From the NCBI RefSeq assembly GCF_001659605.2, contig NC_035170.2:4960001-5024000 (forward strand): 64,000 bases of DNA. The letters run 5' to 3'. Below the pieces are notes generated by a model. That model searched no databases and was not told where the DNA came from. It saw only the letters and a program-made list of their open reading frames with translations. The position numbers and the translations under genes were made by a program. The DNA is from Manihot esculenta (Eukaryota > Streptophyta > Magnoliopsida > Malpighiales > Euphorbiaceae). Within the stretch, counting starts at the first letter, position 1. Each line of letters begins with the position of its first letter. Below, one piece after another: positions 9,399 through 20,804 of the stretch.

Positions 9399-11843
9399 TG
9401 TAATACCCGGCTAGATTCCGGCATCGGAATCCCTACCTTCCGGCGGAATCTCCGTTGGAATCAGGAATTCTGAAGATGCCAGAGGCTTCTAGAGGGGTAG
9501 AATGTGTTTTTCTAAAATGTTTTTACTGATTTCATGGTTTTAAATGGAAAAGAATTGAGTTTTGAAAAGAAAAGACCAAGGAGGCAATTGCCAGGTTCGG
9601 CCGCCGAAAGTGAAGTTCGGCCGCCGAACATGCATGAGTTTAGGGGGCACGTTAGGCTGCCGAAGGTCTTTGACCAGGCCACCTATAATGAGCCCTCAGA
9701 TCGGAAATGGGCGAGTTTTCTCCCCATTCTCGAGCTCAGGTGAGTTTTTGTCCTCCCTTGGCCGTTTTCATGTTTTTCTTCATCTCCTTCATGTTTTCAT
9801 GAGTTCCATGGTTGTTTTGAAGAGTTTTCAAGCTTGGATCAAGGTTTGGAGAGCTTGAAGACTTTAAGAGTTTGGGTTCTCCACACCTCAAGCTTTGGGT
9901 CGCACCAACCCTCGATCTTCAAGAGGTAAGTGTAGATCTTTGCTTTCCTAGTGTCTTTTGAAGTTTTATGAAGGTTTTAATGGTAGAGTATGGGTAGATA
10001 TGTATGTTAGGATTTATGTGGGTTTTATGCCCAATGTATGTTATGTGATGCTCATGTATGTTTATATGATGTTATGTTGAATGTTTAGGCTAGGTTATGC
10101 AGGAGGGAGAGTGTATGCATGAGTGGGAAAGAGCAAGTGAGATTATGGGTTGTTTTGATGGTTTTGGCCTATGTGGATCATAAGCTATCTATGTATGTTT
10201 TGATGTTGTTTTTGGAGTTTAATCAAGCTATTAAGCTCATTTGCGCGTGGTTAGGGGTTTATGCATGTTTTGGTTAGGTTGGGTGCTTGTTTTGGGGTGT
10301 TTGAAAGGTTTGGGAGGCTTGAATGCATGAGAAGCTGAGTTCTGCCCTTCTGGGAAGAACTCAGGTTCGGCCGCCGAAAGTGGCTTCGGCCGCCGAACCT
10401 GTCTTTGCATGCATGGTTTGGCCGCCTAACCTTGCCCCCGAAAGTTGAGTCTTGGCTTGAAAGCAGACTTTCGGCCGCCGAAGGGAGGATTCGGCCGCCG
10501 AAAGTGCCTGACTTTCGTCTCTGGAGTGGGACTTTCGGCCGCCGAAGGTGCCGCCGAAAGTGCCCTGTCCAGCCTTTTCAAGGTTGTTTTCTATGCATGT
10601 TCATGTGATGTTCTAGGGGGTTTTTGGGCAGTTGCTTATGAGTTGTTAGAGTGTGTTTGGCATCTCATTCGAGTCCACCTGTGTAGGATCGGACCCGAGG
10701 GATCGAGGAGGCCATCAGTATTAGCAGTTGCAGAGTCAGTCCAGCGTCTGCCAGAGGTGAGTAGAACTAACTATGCATGTTTTAAATTAATGTTTAAAGG
10801 TAATGATTGTATGAGCATAATACACGCATCATGAATGCCATGTGATACTAGGTTGCTTTACATTAGAGACACGAATATGTTGCATTGCATTATTTATTGT
10901 CAGTGGGGATTGGACCAAGGTGACATCAATAGCCCACGATCTGTCATGGCAGTGAAAGTCCTATGTGAGTTCCTTCGGGAATCGGGCGCCGACAGAGGGA
11001 GTTTTGAGGTCATGTCTAATCCGAGATGTGAAATGTTTGTGCTGTGACACATATCATGAAAGCATGAAATGAATGAATGAACTGTTTTATGATTTCTACT
11101 CACTGGGCTCTAGTAGCTCATCCCATTTCCCTTAACCCCAGTTTTGCAGGGCCAGAGCTAAGTTAAGCCAGAGTAAGTCAGAGTAAGCTATGGGGAAAGA
11201 AGAGTGAAGCATGGGTTGCTGTGTTTTGATGTAATAGTATAGCTTAGTGTATGTATAGGAAGAAGCATGTATATGGTAAGTAGCTGGATATAAAGAGATG
11301 TATGTCTGTATGCTTGTATACTTGAGTAGTATAGTAGTGGACATGATGTATATAAAGGATACGATATGATAATGTATGGAAAGTTAAAGGATGAGAAGTA
11401 TAGTATGTCATGTGCTGTTTAGAGTTGTGCTTGACCCTAGAGTTGGTTGATCCCTTGGTTTACATGATCTTAAGAAAATGTTTTGATGTTAAAAAGGTTA
11501 AAGGTTTTAATGATGTGAAATGTTTTAATGTTATGAGATTTGAATGGCCCGTGAGGGAAGAAAGGGTTCCAATCCCTTGACCCAAAGCGGACATAGTTTT
11601 AAAGCATGCTTGATGACCCATCTGGTATGAGGTTCTATGTTTTCATGCATAGGTCAAGCTGAGGTAAGGAAAGCAAGTTTAAAGGTTTTTCTGAGGCACA
11701 AGCTTAATTTTCAAGAAAAGTTTGATCATGTATGGGATTATACCAGAGGTTTGGCATGTCTAGTGGCTTGCTACGGGTCCCGGCGGCCTTAAGCCGACCT
11801 GGATCCTAGCGCCGGTGGCGGTCCGGAGATGCGGGCTGTTACA
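9399..11843 (+). repeat. Element 2, 5' LTR (2445 bp)
   Basis: Nearly identical to 24218-26754, but lacking one 92-bp segment bounded by direct repeats in the TTCGGCCGCCGAA block near 9595-9625. The core promoter is weaker than in elements 1 and 3: CCTATAATG at 9682-9690 stands where the others have CTATAAAAGG. Confidence 0.95.
10363..10562. repeat. Internal GCC-palindrome cluster, element 2 5' LTR
   Basis: Several TTCGGCCGCCGAA units and half-sites (CCGCCGAAAG) lie within 200 bp, downstream of the TATA box and so probably in transcribed LTR sequence. Equivalent clusters occur at 25274-25473, 26988-27178, 34513-34702, 14363-14610 and 22097-22344. Confidence 0.7.
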
Positions 11844-11845
11844 GT

Positions 11846-11857
11846 TGGTATCAGAGC
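11846..11857 (+). other. Primer-binding site, element 2
   Basis: TGGTATCAGAGC two bases after the 5' LTR is complementary to the 3' end of plant initiator methionine tRNA, the usual primer for chromoviruses. Confidence 0.9.
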
Positions 11858-12316
11858 TTAGGGCCTCAAGAGTACGGTGTGTTGCACATCGGAAGGAGGT
11901 TGTGCTAGATGTTATAGGAGGGCAAGCACATTAAGAAAGATCAAGATCATGTCCACTAGGATCGGATGAGGAGTCCCGTCTTGCTTGGTGATGTGTAATG
12001 CCATGTGTGGTGCATGTGCATTTATGTTTGTATTATGGATGTTGATAGTCCCTTAGCTGCGAGATGGCATGATATGTACTGATATGAGATGAGCTGAGAG
12101 ACCAGGTATGGCCTTTGGCACAGTTGGTCAAGGCATGTTCTGCTATGTTGTAGGCTATAGGTGACAGATTCATCCATGATATATGTTGCATGAGGGGTCA
12201 TGTGTTTGTCACATGGACCATATGATATGATGCATGCTATATGTTATGATGCCATGCTATGTGATGTGATGCTTATGTGTACCGGTGCGCTTGTTGTGTT
12301 TTCAGAAGAGCTGAAG

Positions 12317-12994
12317 ATGCTAGGTGTTAGTCGATCTGTGGAGTCAGATCCGTCTGAGTGGGAAGGTACGGAGACCTTTCCTCCCGTTCTGCCAGGAGTA
12401 CAATCAGGTATGGTTGGTAGTGGGGAAACATCAAGAGACCCTGGAAGGTCTGTTGATGCCAGCAGAGAAGAGAAGATGGAGGTGCAGAGGAGGGATGTAG
12501 GTCTGCAAGTGGATATGGATGAAGAAAATGGGGAAAAGTCTAAGGATTCTGAGAGTTCAAGTTCAGGGGAAGTTGATCCCTCCATGCTGAGTACAGCCGC
12601 CAAGAGAGGTAGAAGGGGGAGAAGAACCCCGAAGCAATGGGGCAGAACTAGGAAGGGTAGGTTGTGGAAGAGGTTTAGGCTAGATGCTGAAGATGGTTCG
12701 AGTTCTGGTCGAGGCACTACAAGATGTTCGAGGTGTGGCAAGCCACACCAGGGAGTCTGTTTGGCAAGGACTACGGCATGTTTTAGGTGCGGACAAGAAG
12801 GGCACTTCGCACGTGAGTGTCCTACTACACCCAGGATGGTACGGTCCCAGCAGTTAGCTCCAAGTAATGTGGCTCAGACCAGTGAGCAAGGAAGGGGAGC
12901 AGACACATCGAACACGGTGATGCCAGGTACGCTCTCTTTTGAATGTTCTGATGTGTGTGTTTTTGTGAACCCTAGTGTTTTTCTCTTTCTTTAG
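12317..12994 (+). pseudogene. Element 2 gag remnant retaining the zinc knuckle
   Basis: An uninterrupted 225-codon frame begins MLGVSRSVES at the position equivalent to the gag start of elements 1 and 3. It keeps the acidic, Ser-rich N-terminal region, a basic linker (RRGRRTPKQWGRTRKGR), a CSRCGKPHQGVC motif and a CX2CX4HX4C knuckle (CFRCGQEGHFAREC). The capsid-like core present in element 1 (around REWFK...WEEFANEFAGWAFP) is absent, so it cannot form a normal Gag shell. The frame then enters degraded protease sequence and stops. That it stays open while pol is shredded might reflect a retained nucleic-acid-binding role or simple recency. Confidence 0.75.
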
Positions 12995-13070
12995 TTGCTC
13001 TAGGAGCCGTCGAGAGGTTGAGTTGATAGCTTCTGGGCTAGAGTGTTCTCTTTGGATCAGTGGACTCGAG

Positions 13071-15479
13071 TGTAACGACCCGAAAACCGGACCGCTACCG
13101 GCGCTAGGATTCAGGTCGGTTTAAGGCCGCCGGAACCCGTAGCAAGCCAAACATACATCCTGTGAACCTGTTTAATCCCATACATGGTCAACAACATACA
13201 TAGAAATTAAAAACTTTTCTTTCATTCAAACATTTCTTTGCCAAGCCTAGCCTGTACATGCACAAACATAACATAAACCTCTCATTGGAGTCCTCATCAA
13301 ATACTCCAATGGGGTAACAAAACATAACATAGGCTTGGATAACATAGGCATCATAAAAACATTATATCTCATACAAGACCATGTGTACAGGGAATACAAC
13401 AGACTCTAGTCAAGCACATTATTAAACTTACATTACATTACATCTCATACTTTTACATTGTCAACAAACCATGTCCACAGCTAAGCTATTACATAAACTT
13501 CTCTTACTCTGCTGACTTCTCTATCTACTCTGCACCTGCAAGACTGGGGTTAGGGGAGAGGGGGTGAGCTAAAAAGCCCAGTGAGCAGAAACTAAAAACA
13601 TTTGCTTTAATTCCACCATTTTTAGATATATTATTATTCATTTTATTATTATTATAATTCCTCCATTTTTAGGTATATTATTATTATTCAACTTTTTCTT
13701 TCTTTTCTTATTCATGCTTTCATGAAATGCAACACATCACAGCTAATCACATAAAGGATGGTATTGTCACCATTAGTCCTCAATCATCTCCAAATGCCAG
13801 GGGCGTAGAATGGGCCTCACTGGTCTTTCTCTTACATAACATAACATTCTAAAATGCCAGGGGCGTAGAATGGGCCTCGCTGGTCTTTCTCTTACATAGT
13901 GCCAGGGGCGTAGAATGGGCCTCGCTGGTCTTCCATAACATATCATCATAACATAACATCAGAGGACTATGGATCACCCAACAACTATCCACATCAACAT
14001 CAATTTATGCAATGCAGCATATTCGTGAATTCTAATGCAAACATCCTGAAATATTGCATGGCATAATGATGCATGGGCAATGCTTTATGATTCATTCATT
14101 TATTCATTTACTTTACTTTAAAACTTAAGGGGTTGTTCCACTCACCTGGTGACTGAAGCTTAACAACGAACTCTGAACGACTATCTCACAACCGGGGGTC
14201 TCGGTTCCTCGGGTCTGAACCTACACAGGTGGACTCAAATGAGGCACCAAACAACAAGAACATAACTCTAAACATACCCCCAAAAACCTCCTAAAAACAC
14301 CTCAAAAACCTCCTAAAAACACCTCAAAATACTCCTAGGAAGCATGCAAGAAAAGGCTGGACAGGGCACTTTCGGCGGCACCTTCGGCGGCCGGAAGTCC
14401 CTCCAGAGCCGAAAGTCAGGCAGGTTCGGCGGCACCTTCGGCGGCCGAAACTCCCAGACAGAGACGAAACTCATGCATGTTCGGCGGCACCTTCGGCGAC
14501 CGAAAGTCTCGGACAGAGCCGAAACTCCAACTTTCGGGGGCAAGCTTCGGCAGCTTAAAGCTGCCTCTCAAGCCATGTTCGGCGGCCGAAACTCCCTTCG
14601 GCTGCCGAACCTGGTTTCTGCCAAAGGGCAGAAACTTTGGCTCCCTTAAGCATTTTCGCCTCCCAACTCTCAAATTATGCATACAAGCTCCTAGGGGCCT
14701 CAAACAAACAAATACCCCAACTACAACACTTCAAGCATACTCAAACATGCCACATTGTTCAAAAATCACATAAAACCTAACATTTGCTTAAAAACTCATA
14801 CAACCCTATACATGCCATTCTACCCCATAAAATCACTTAAAACTTACTTAAAACATGCATTGAGCTTAAGATCGGCTCTTACCTCTTGAAGATCGAGGGT
14901 TGAGGAGATCCAAACTTGGAGATGGGAGAAGTTCCAACTTTTGGTCTCCAAGCTCCAAAACTCGTTCTAAGCTCAAAGATCTTCAAAACCAAAGTTATAA
15001 ACTTGTAAAGATCATGGAAAAAGGAAGAAAAAGCTCAAGATTGAGTAAAGATGGCGGAGAGCTCACCTTGGCCGAAATGGGGAGAAAAACTCGCCCGTTT
15101 TCGGCTAAGGGACCCTTTTATAGTGGCTGGCCAGGCCACGTTCGGGGGCCGAATGTGCCTCCGCATCCATGCAAATGTTCGGCGGCCGAACATGAGGTTC
15201 GGCGGCCGAACCTGCACTTTCCTCACTCAGGCTTTCGGGGGCCTAACGTGCCTCCAAAACGCATGCATGTTCGGCGGCCGAACTTGACTTTCGGCGGCCG
15301 AACTTGGGTTTTCCTCCAAAGACTTCTCATGCAAAACTCATTTAATTTTCATACTTAAAACTATGAAATACTTTAAAACATTTTATGAAAACATGTTTCT
15401 ACCCTACTAGAGGCTTCCGACATCCGAGATTCCACCGGACGGTAGGAATTCCGATACCGGAGTCTAGTCGGGTATTACA
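13071..15479 (-). repeat. Element 3, 3' LTR (2409 bp)
   Basis: On the minus strand it runs from TGTAATACCCGAC (15479) to GTTTTCGGGTCGTTACA (13071). It contains three copies of a ~30-bp repeat with CCAGGGGCGTAGAATGGGCC (13796-13930), two clusters of TTCGGCGGCCGAA palindromes (14363-14610 and 15143-15305) and a TATA box on the minus strand near 15113-15124. Confidence 0.95.
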
Positions 15480-15492
15480 TTCTTCCCCCCTT
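15480..15492 (-). other. Polypurine tract, element 3
   Basis: AAGGGGGGAAGAA on the minus strand directly abuts the 3' LTR. Just upstream is a dyad, GAACATTCG / CGAATGTTC, at 15495-15516, also seen in elements 1 and 2. Confidence 0.9.
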
Positions 15493-15577
15493 AAGAACAT
15501 TCGTCCCCGAATGTTCCTCAACTAACACATGCAAGGTATACAACATATCATACACATAAAACACATAGAGACTAACC

Positions 15578-18500
15578 TTAAAAGAGATGAGGGTATTGCT
15601 GGAGCATAGACTCCCGTGTCTCCCAAGTGCACTCTTCCAAGTTGTGGTGGTTCCACAGGACTTTCACCATCGGGATTTCCTTGTTTCTTAACTTTCTGAT
15701 CTGGGTGTCCATGATCCGCACTGGCTGTTCAACATAGGTGAGATCCTCTTGGACCTCCACATCAGGCTCATTAAGAACCTTGCTCGGATCTGACACAAAC
15801 TTCCTCAACATGGAAACATGGAAAACCAGATGGATTCTCTCCATAGAAGCAGGTAAATCCAGCTTGTACGACACATTCCCAATCCTTTGCAAGATTTCAA
15901 AGGGTCCGATGTATCGTGGGGCTAGTTTACCTTTCTTCCCGAAGCGAACCACTCCCTTCATTGGAGACACCTTGAGCAATACCAGGTCCCCCTCCTGAAA
16001 CTCTAACTGCCTTCTGCGGATGTCTGCATAACTCTTCTGTCTGCTTGCAGCAGTCTTGATTCTCTCTCTGATTATGGGTACCACCCTGCTGGTAATCTCT
16101 ACTAGCTCAGGCCCTGCCAAGGCCTTCTCTCCAACTTCCTCCCAGCAAACAGGTGATCTGCACTTCCTTCCGTACAAAGCTTCATATGGGGCCATCCCGA
16201 TGCTAGCATGATGACTGTTGTTGTAGGCAAACTCCACCAAAGGTAGATGCTGCCTCCAAGAACCGCCAAAGTCCAGCACACACATCCTGAGCATATCCTC
16301 TATAGTCTGGATGGTCCTTTCTGACTGTCCATCAGTCTGGGGGTGGAAGGCAGTACTGAAATCCAACCTAGTACCCATGGCATTCTGCAGACTCCGCCAA
16401 AACCTGGAGGTGAACTGGGGCCCTCTATCTGATACTATCGAAACAGGAACCCCATGCAGCCTGACAATCTCATCCACATACACTTGCGCCAACTTGTCCA
16501 CAGAGTAGCCACTCCTGACAGGGATGAAGTGAGCAGATTTGGTGAGTCTATCCACAATCACCCATATGGAGTCCACTCTGTTGGACGTCGCCGGTAACCC
16601 TACTACGAAGTCCATAGCTATGTTTTCCCATTTCCATTCTGAAATCGGTAGCGGATTAAGCATTCCAGCTGGCTTCTGATGTTCCAGCTTCACCCTCTGA
16701 CACACTTCGCAGGCTGACACGAACTGTGCCACTTCTTTCTTCATCGCTGGCCACCAATAAACTTTCTTCAAATCTTGGTACATCTTGGTGGCTCCGTGGT
16801 GAATGCTGTATCTTGCATTATGAGCCTCTCTCATAATGGCTCCTTTTAGTCCTATGTCATCTGGTACACATAATCGACTCCCATAGCGGAGGATCCCTTT
16901 GTTGTCAAATCTGAACTCATCATTCTTGCCTGACTGAACAGTCCTGGCAATCTTTACTAACTCGGGGTCCTCATGCTGTTTCTGAGCGACTTGCTCAAGG
17001 AACACGGGTGTCACTTTCATCTGAGCCAACAAGGCACCTGTACCCGACAACTCTAACTGTAGCCCTTCTTCGATGAGCTTGTAGAACTCCTTTACTACTG
17101 GTCTTCGTTCTGCTGTGATGTGGGATAGACTGCCGAGTGATTTCCGGCTTAAGGCATCAGCTACAACATTAGCCTTACCCGGATGATACTGGATTTTGCA
17201 ATCATAGTCACTGAGCAGTTCTACCCATCTTCTCTGTCTCAAATTCAAATCTCTTTGACTCAGGATGTACTGCAGGCTCTTATGATCTGTAAAGATCTCA
17301 CATTTTACCCCATAGAGGTAGTGCCTCCACATCTTGAGTGCAAAGATTACTGCTGCCATCTCCAGGTCGTGTGTGGGGTAATTCAACTCATGCTTCTTCA
17401 GCTGCCTAGAAGCATAAGCAATCACCCTCTCATTCTGCATCAGTACACAACCTAGTCCCACACGGGACGCATCATAAAAGACTGTAAAGTCCTCATCACT
17501 AGATGGCAGAGCTAAAACTGGTGCTGAAGTCAACCTCTTCTTAAGCTCTTCAAAACTCTCTTCGCACTGGTCGGTCCACAGAAACTTTTGATTCTTCCTG
17601 GTTAACCTGGTCAGAGGGGCTGCTATCTTTGAGAAGTCCTGAACGAACCTCCTGTAGTAACCTGCCAAACCCAAAAAACTTCTAATCTCTGTCACTGAAG
17701 TGGGTCTAGGCCAGTTAGCCACAGTTTCTGTCTTCTTGGGATCCACCTCAATACCATTCTCTGACACTACATGCCCCAAGAACGAAATGCTCCTCAGCCA
17801 GAATTCACATTTAGAGAACTTGGCATACAAGCCATGTTCCCTCAAAGTCTGCAAGATCAACCGCAGATGATGGGCATGCTCTTCTGCATTCCTGGAATAC
17901 ACTAAGATATCATCTATGAAGACAATAACGAAGTGATCCAGGTATTGGCTAAATACTCTGTTCATGAGATCCATGAATGCTGCAGGGGCGTTTGTTAACC
18001 CGAACGGCATCACTAGGAACTCAAAATGCCCATATCTGGTCCTGAATGCTGTCTTTGGCACATCTTCATCTCTGATCCTCAGCTGATGATACCCAGATCT
18101 CAGATCTATTTTGGAGAAACAACCTGCTCCTGCTAGCTGGTCGAATAGATCATCGATCCTAGGCAACGGGTACTTGTTCTTGGTAGTAACCTTGTTCAAC
18201 TGTCTATAGTCGATACAAAGTCTGAGGGATCCATCCTTCTTTTTCACGAACAACACTGGAGCACCCCAAGGTGAGGCACTCGGTCGGATGAAACCCTTGT
18301 CTACCAGCTCTTGTAACTGTTCTTTAAGCTCTTTCAGCTCTGCTGGCGCCATCCTGTAGGGAGGGATAGAGATCGGTCTGGTTCCTGGCATCAATTCTAT
18401 TTCGAACTCTATCTCCCTAGGAGGCGGTAAACCTGGCAGCTCGTCTGGGAAAACATCTAAGAACTCTCTAACCACAGGCACCGAGGCGGGCTCTCTGGCA

Positions 18501-19687
18501 TCTCTGTTTAGCTCTCTCACATGAGCTAGATAACCCTGACAACCCCTCCTGAGCAGCCTACGAGCCTGTAGGGCTGATATCAAACCTCTAGGTGTACTCC
18601 CCCTGTCTCCTCTAAAGACAACCTCTGACCCATCCTGACATCTGAACTTAACTACCTTGTCTCTGCAATCCAAGGTAGCACCATGGGTAGATAGCCAATC
18701 CATCCCTAGAATGACGTCAAAATCTGTCAAGTCTAGAACCACTAGGTCGGCGGATAGGCATCTTCCCTCTATGAAAACTGGACTGTACTGGCAGACTGAC
18801 TCTGCCACTGACGGGTCACATTTGGATCCGCTGACCCATAGGGGACACTCTAACCCAGAGACCATCAAACCCAACCTCTCGACCGCTCTCGGAGAAACAA
18901 AAGAATGGGATGCACCCGGGTCCATTAAGGCATAAGCATCTGAACAACCAATGATGATATTACCTGACACCACGGTGTTGGATGCGTTTGCCTCCTGCTG
19001 CGTCATTGTGAAGATCCGTGCTGGAGCTGACGGACCTTCCCCTCTGTAAACTGATGAAGAAGAGGCTGACCCTCTTCCTCGGCCTCTGCCACTAGCCTGT
19101 GTTGCGGCTGAAGCTGCTGGCTGTGCTACGCTACCCGAAGTTGTCTGCTGGGGCTGTGCCGTAGGAATTGCTCTCGGACATTCCCAAGACATGTGTCCCT
19201 CTTGCCCACACCTGTAGCAGGCTGTCGTCCCAAACCGGCATACCCCCCTGTGTAGCTTACCACACCTTGCACACACTGCATTATCAGCACCAGAGCTTGA
19301 GCCACTTCCTAATCCCAGACCTGATTTGATCTTGCTCCAGAACTTATTCTTCTTTGGTTTCTTAGTGGTACTGCCCCACTTCTTACTAGCTGAACTCAAG
19401 GATGAAGGGTCTATCCTTCCCCCACCTGGGGTCTTAGAACCAGAAGGCTGTGCCACTGACTGCTTGACTTTTCCCTCTATTACGGCACTAGCCTCCATTC
19501 TCCTGGCCATGTCTATAATGGCATGGAAACTTTCTCTATCAGCTGACTGAATCAAAGAGGAATACCTGGAATTGAGCCTCATGATATACCTCCTCGACTT
19601 CTTCGGATCTGTGTCCAGATGTTGCCCAGCAAACGGCAACAACTCTAAGAATCTATCGGTGTACTCATCGACACCCATCTCATCTGT
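15578..19687 (-). CDS. Element 3 Gag C-terminus and Pol polyprotein, intact frame
   Basis: An open frame continues for 1366 codons from the ATG at 19678, in the same frame as the gag upstream of the TAG at 19690-19688. In order, counted from that Met: zinc knuckle region about 136-167 ([14 protein letters not shown]); aspartic protease around 252-262 with DPGAS in place of D-S/T-G, a form common in plant gypsy proteases; RT about 420-600 with FIDD; RNase H about 733-830 with D736, E773, D798; integrase with a His/Cys finger (H953 or H961, C990, C993) and DD35E residues D1023, D1084, E1120; chromodomain about 1315-1366. All catalytic residues seem present. It replicates the element's RNA into DNA and inserts it. 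The chromodomain probably targets heterochromatin. Confidence 0.95.
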   Translation of the reverse strand, partial: TDEMGVDEYTDRFLELLPFAGQHLDTDPKKSRRYIMRLNSRYSSLIQSADRESFHAIIDMARRMEASAVIEGKVKQSVAQPSGSKTPGGGRIDPSSLSSASKKWGSTTKKPKKNKFWSKIKSGLGLGSGSSSGADNAVCARCGKLHRGVCRFGTTACYRCGQEGHMSWECPRAIPTAQPQQTTSGSVAQPAASAATQASGRGRGRGSASSSSVYRGEGPSAPARIFTMTQQEANASNTVVSGNIIIGCSDAYALMDPGASHSFVSPRAVERLGLMVSGLECPLWVSGSKCDPSVAESVCQYSPVFIEGRCLSADLVVLDLTDFDVILGMDWLSTHGATLDCRDKVVKFRCQDGSEVVFRGDRGSTPRGLISALQARRLLRRGCQGYLAHVRELNRDAREPASVPVVREFLDVFPDELPGLPPPREIEFEIELMPGTRPISIPPYRMAPAELKELKEQLQELVDKGFIRPSASPWGAPVLFVKKKDGSLRLCIDYRQLNKVTTKNKYPLPRIDDLFDQLAGAGCFSKIDLRSGYHQLRIRDEDVPKTAFRTRYGHFEFLVMPFGLTNAPAAFMDLMNRVFSQYLDHFVIVFIDDILVYSRNAEEHAHHLRLILQTLREHGLYAKFSKCEFWLRSISFLGHVVSENGIEVDPKKTETVANWPRPTSVTEIRSFLGLAGYYRRFVQDFSKIAAPLTRLTRKNQKFLWTDQCEESFEELKKRLTSAPVLALPSSDEDFTVFYDASRVGLGCVLMQNERVIAYASRQLKKHELNYPTHDLEMAAVIFALKMWRHYLYGVKCEIFTDHKSLQYILSQRDLNLRQRRWVELLSDYDCKIQYHPGKANVVADALSRKSLGSLSHITAERRPVVKEFYKLIEEGLQLELSGTGALLAQMKVTPVFLEQVAQKQHEDPELVKIARTVQSGKNDEFRFDNKGILRYGSRLCVPDDIGLKGAIMREAHNARYSIHHGATKMYQDLKKVYWWPAMKKEVAQFVSACEVCQRVKLEHQKPAGMLNPLPISEWKWENIAMDFVVGLPATSNRVDSIWVIVDRLTKSAHFIPVRSGYSVDKLAQVYVDEIVRLHGVPVSIVSDRGPQFTSRFWRSLQNAMGTRLDFSTAFHPQTDGQSERTIQTIEDMLRMCVLDFGGSWRQHLPLVEFAYNNSHHASIGMAPYEALYGRKCRSPVCWEEVGEKALAGPELVEITSRVVPIIRERIKTAASRQKSYADIRRRQLEFQEGDLVLLKVSPMKGVVRFGKKGKLAPRYIGPFEILQRIGNVSYKLDLPASMERIHLVFHVSMLRKFVSDPSKVLNEPDVEVQEDLTYVEQPVRIMDTQIRKLRNKEIPMVKVLWNHHNLEECTWETRESMLQQYPHLF

Positions 19688-20566
19688 CTACTTCAGCTGT
19701 TCAAACTCAATCATCTTCAGCTCCCTGGAACTGTCAGGGAAAGCCCATCCTGCGAACTCATTCACAAACTCCTCCCATGACAGACTGTCCACCTTTGGTT
19801 TCACATAGTTCTTGAACCACTCTCGTGCCTTCTTGCATTTCAGAGTGAAACCAGCCATCTGAATGGCTCTACTGTCATCAGCCCCTATCTCATCTGTAAT
19901 TGTTTTGACCTTCTCCAGGTACACAAACGGATCATCGCCGGTATCAAACTGGGGGGCACCCAACTTCATATAGTCGATCATCTTGGCCTTGCTCCCTCCC
20001 GATGAGGTAGGTTGAGGTCTTTGGGTTTCTGTAGCTGCGGTTTCTGCTGGTGGTGGAGGTGCAGCATCCCCTGGGATAGGGTTTGCTGTGCCTGGATGGA
20101 AGGATGGAGGTGGGTACATAGGGTACTGTGGATACTGTGGGTAGAAAGGTGGGTATGGCATGTGAGAAGGGTAAGGATTAAAACTGGGGTAATCCGATGT
20201 ACCTCCCATCGAATACCCGGGGTATGGTGAAAAAGGTGGGTACTGGGGTGGTGGAACAAACCCCTAGGCTTGAGTGCCTCCCTGGGACTCACCCATGCCC
20301 TCTTCTGGCATGCTCACACCAAGACTACCATCCCTCCTCTGGTCCACATCCATCTCTTCTCCCACATCTACTGACCTGCCTCCTTGAACCGTTCCTCTTA
20401 CTGATCTGTTTCTTCCCAGATCCAGAGATCTCCTAGGGTCTCCCACTGCTCTGTCCCTGTTGGACCTACTTGACATTGCCCTTGGCAATGCTGGAGGACG
20501 GGCGCTTGTGCCCTCATCCTCCGGTGGTACTTTGGTCAATCTAGCTGATCGACGAGTTCCTCGCAT
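19688..20566 (-). pseudogene. Element 3 gag, interrupted by two TAG codons
   Basis: The gag start MRGTRRSARL at 20566 matches that of element 1 at 28551. A Pro/Tyr-rich segment (YPPFYPQYPQYPMYPPP) and a capsid-like core (REWFKNYV...WAFPDSSREL) follow. The frame is broken by TAG at 20266-20264 and TAG at 19690-19688. Element 1 has TCG and CAG codons at the matching places. No frameshift is present, so two point changes alone separate this element from an open gag-pol. Low-level readthrough of the second TAG cannot be excluded. Confidence 0.85.
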
Positions 20567-20789
20567 TCTGTTTACTGAAAAACAGCACAGATACAAAACA
20601 TTAGCATCCAATGGTTCATGTGGAAACACATGAACCCACATCATAGACATAGCATATCTCATGGCATATCATACTTTCATTCTAGACAGGACTCTACATC
20701 CTATCCTAGTGGACATGATTTCCTATTGTGCTTGACTTTCTATCACATCTATGAGCCCGACACTCTAGGTCCGACCATATGAACCTAGG

Positions 20790-20801
20790 GCTCTGATACC
20801 A
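20790..20801 (-). other. Primer-binding site, element 3
   Basis: TGGTATCAGAGC on the minus strand, three bases after the 5' LTR; complementary to initiator tRNA-Met. Confidence 0.9.
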
Positions 20802-20804
20802 CTC

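Noticed and set aside
14313..15358. Overlapping open frames with repeated RRPNL/FGGRT/RPPKV motifs
   Set aside because: They are translations of the TTCGGCGGCCGAA palindromes of the LTR in several frames and on both strands. The same frames recur in every LTR copy, so this is repeat structure and not protein.
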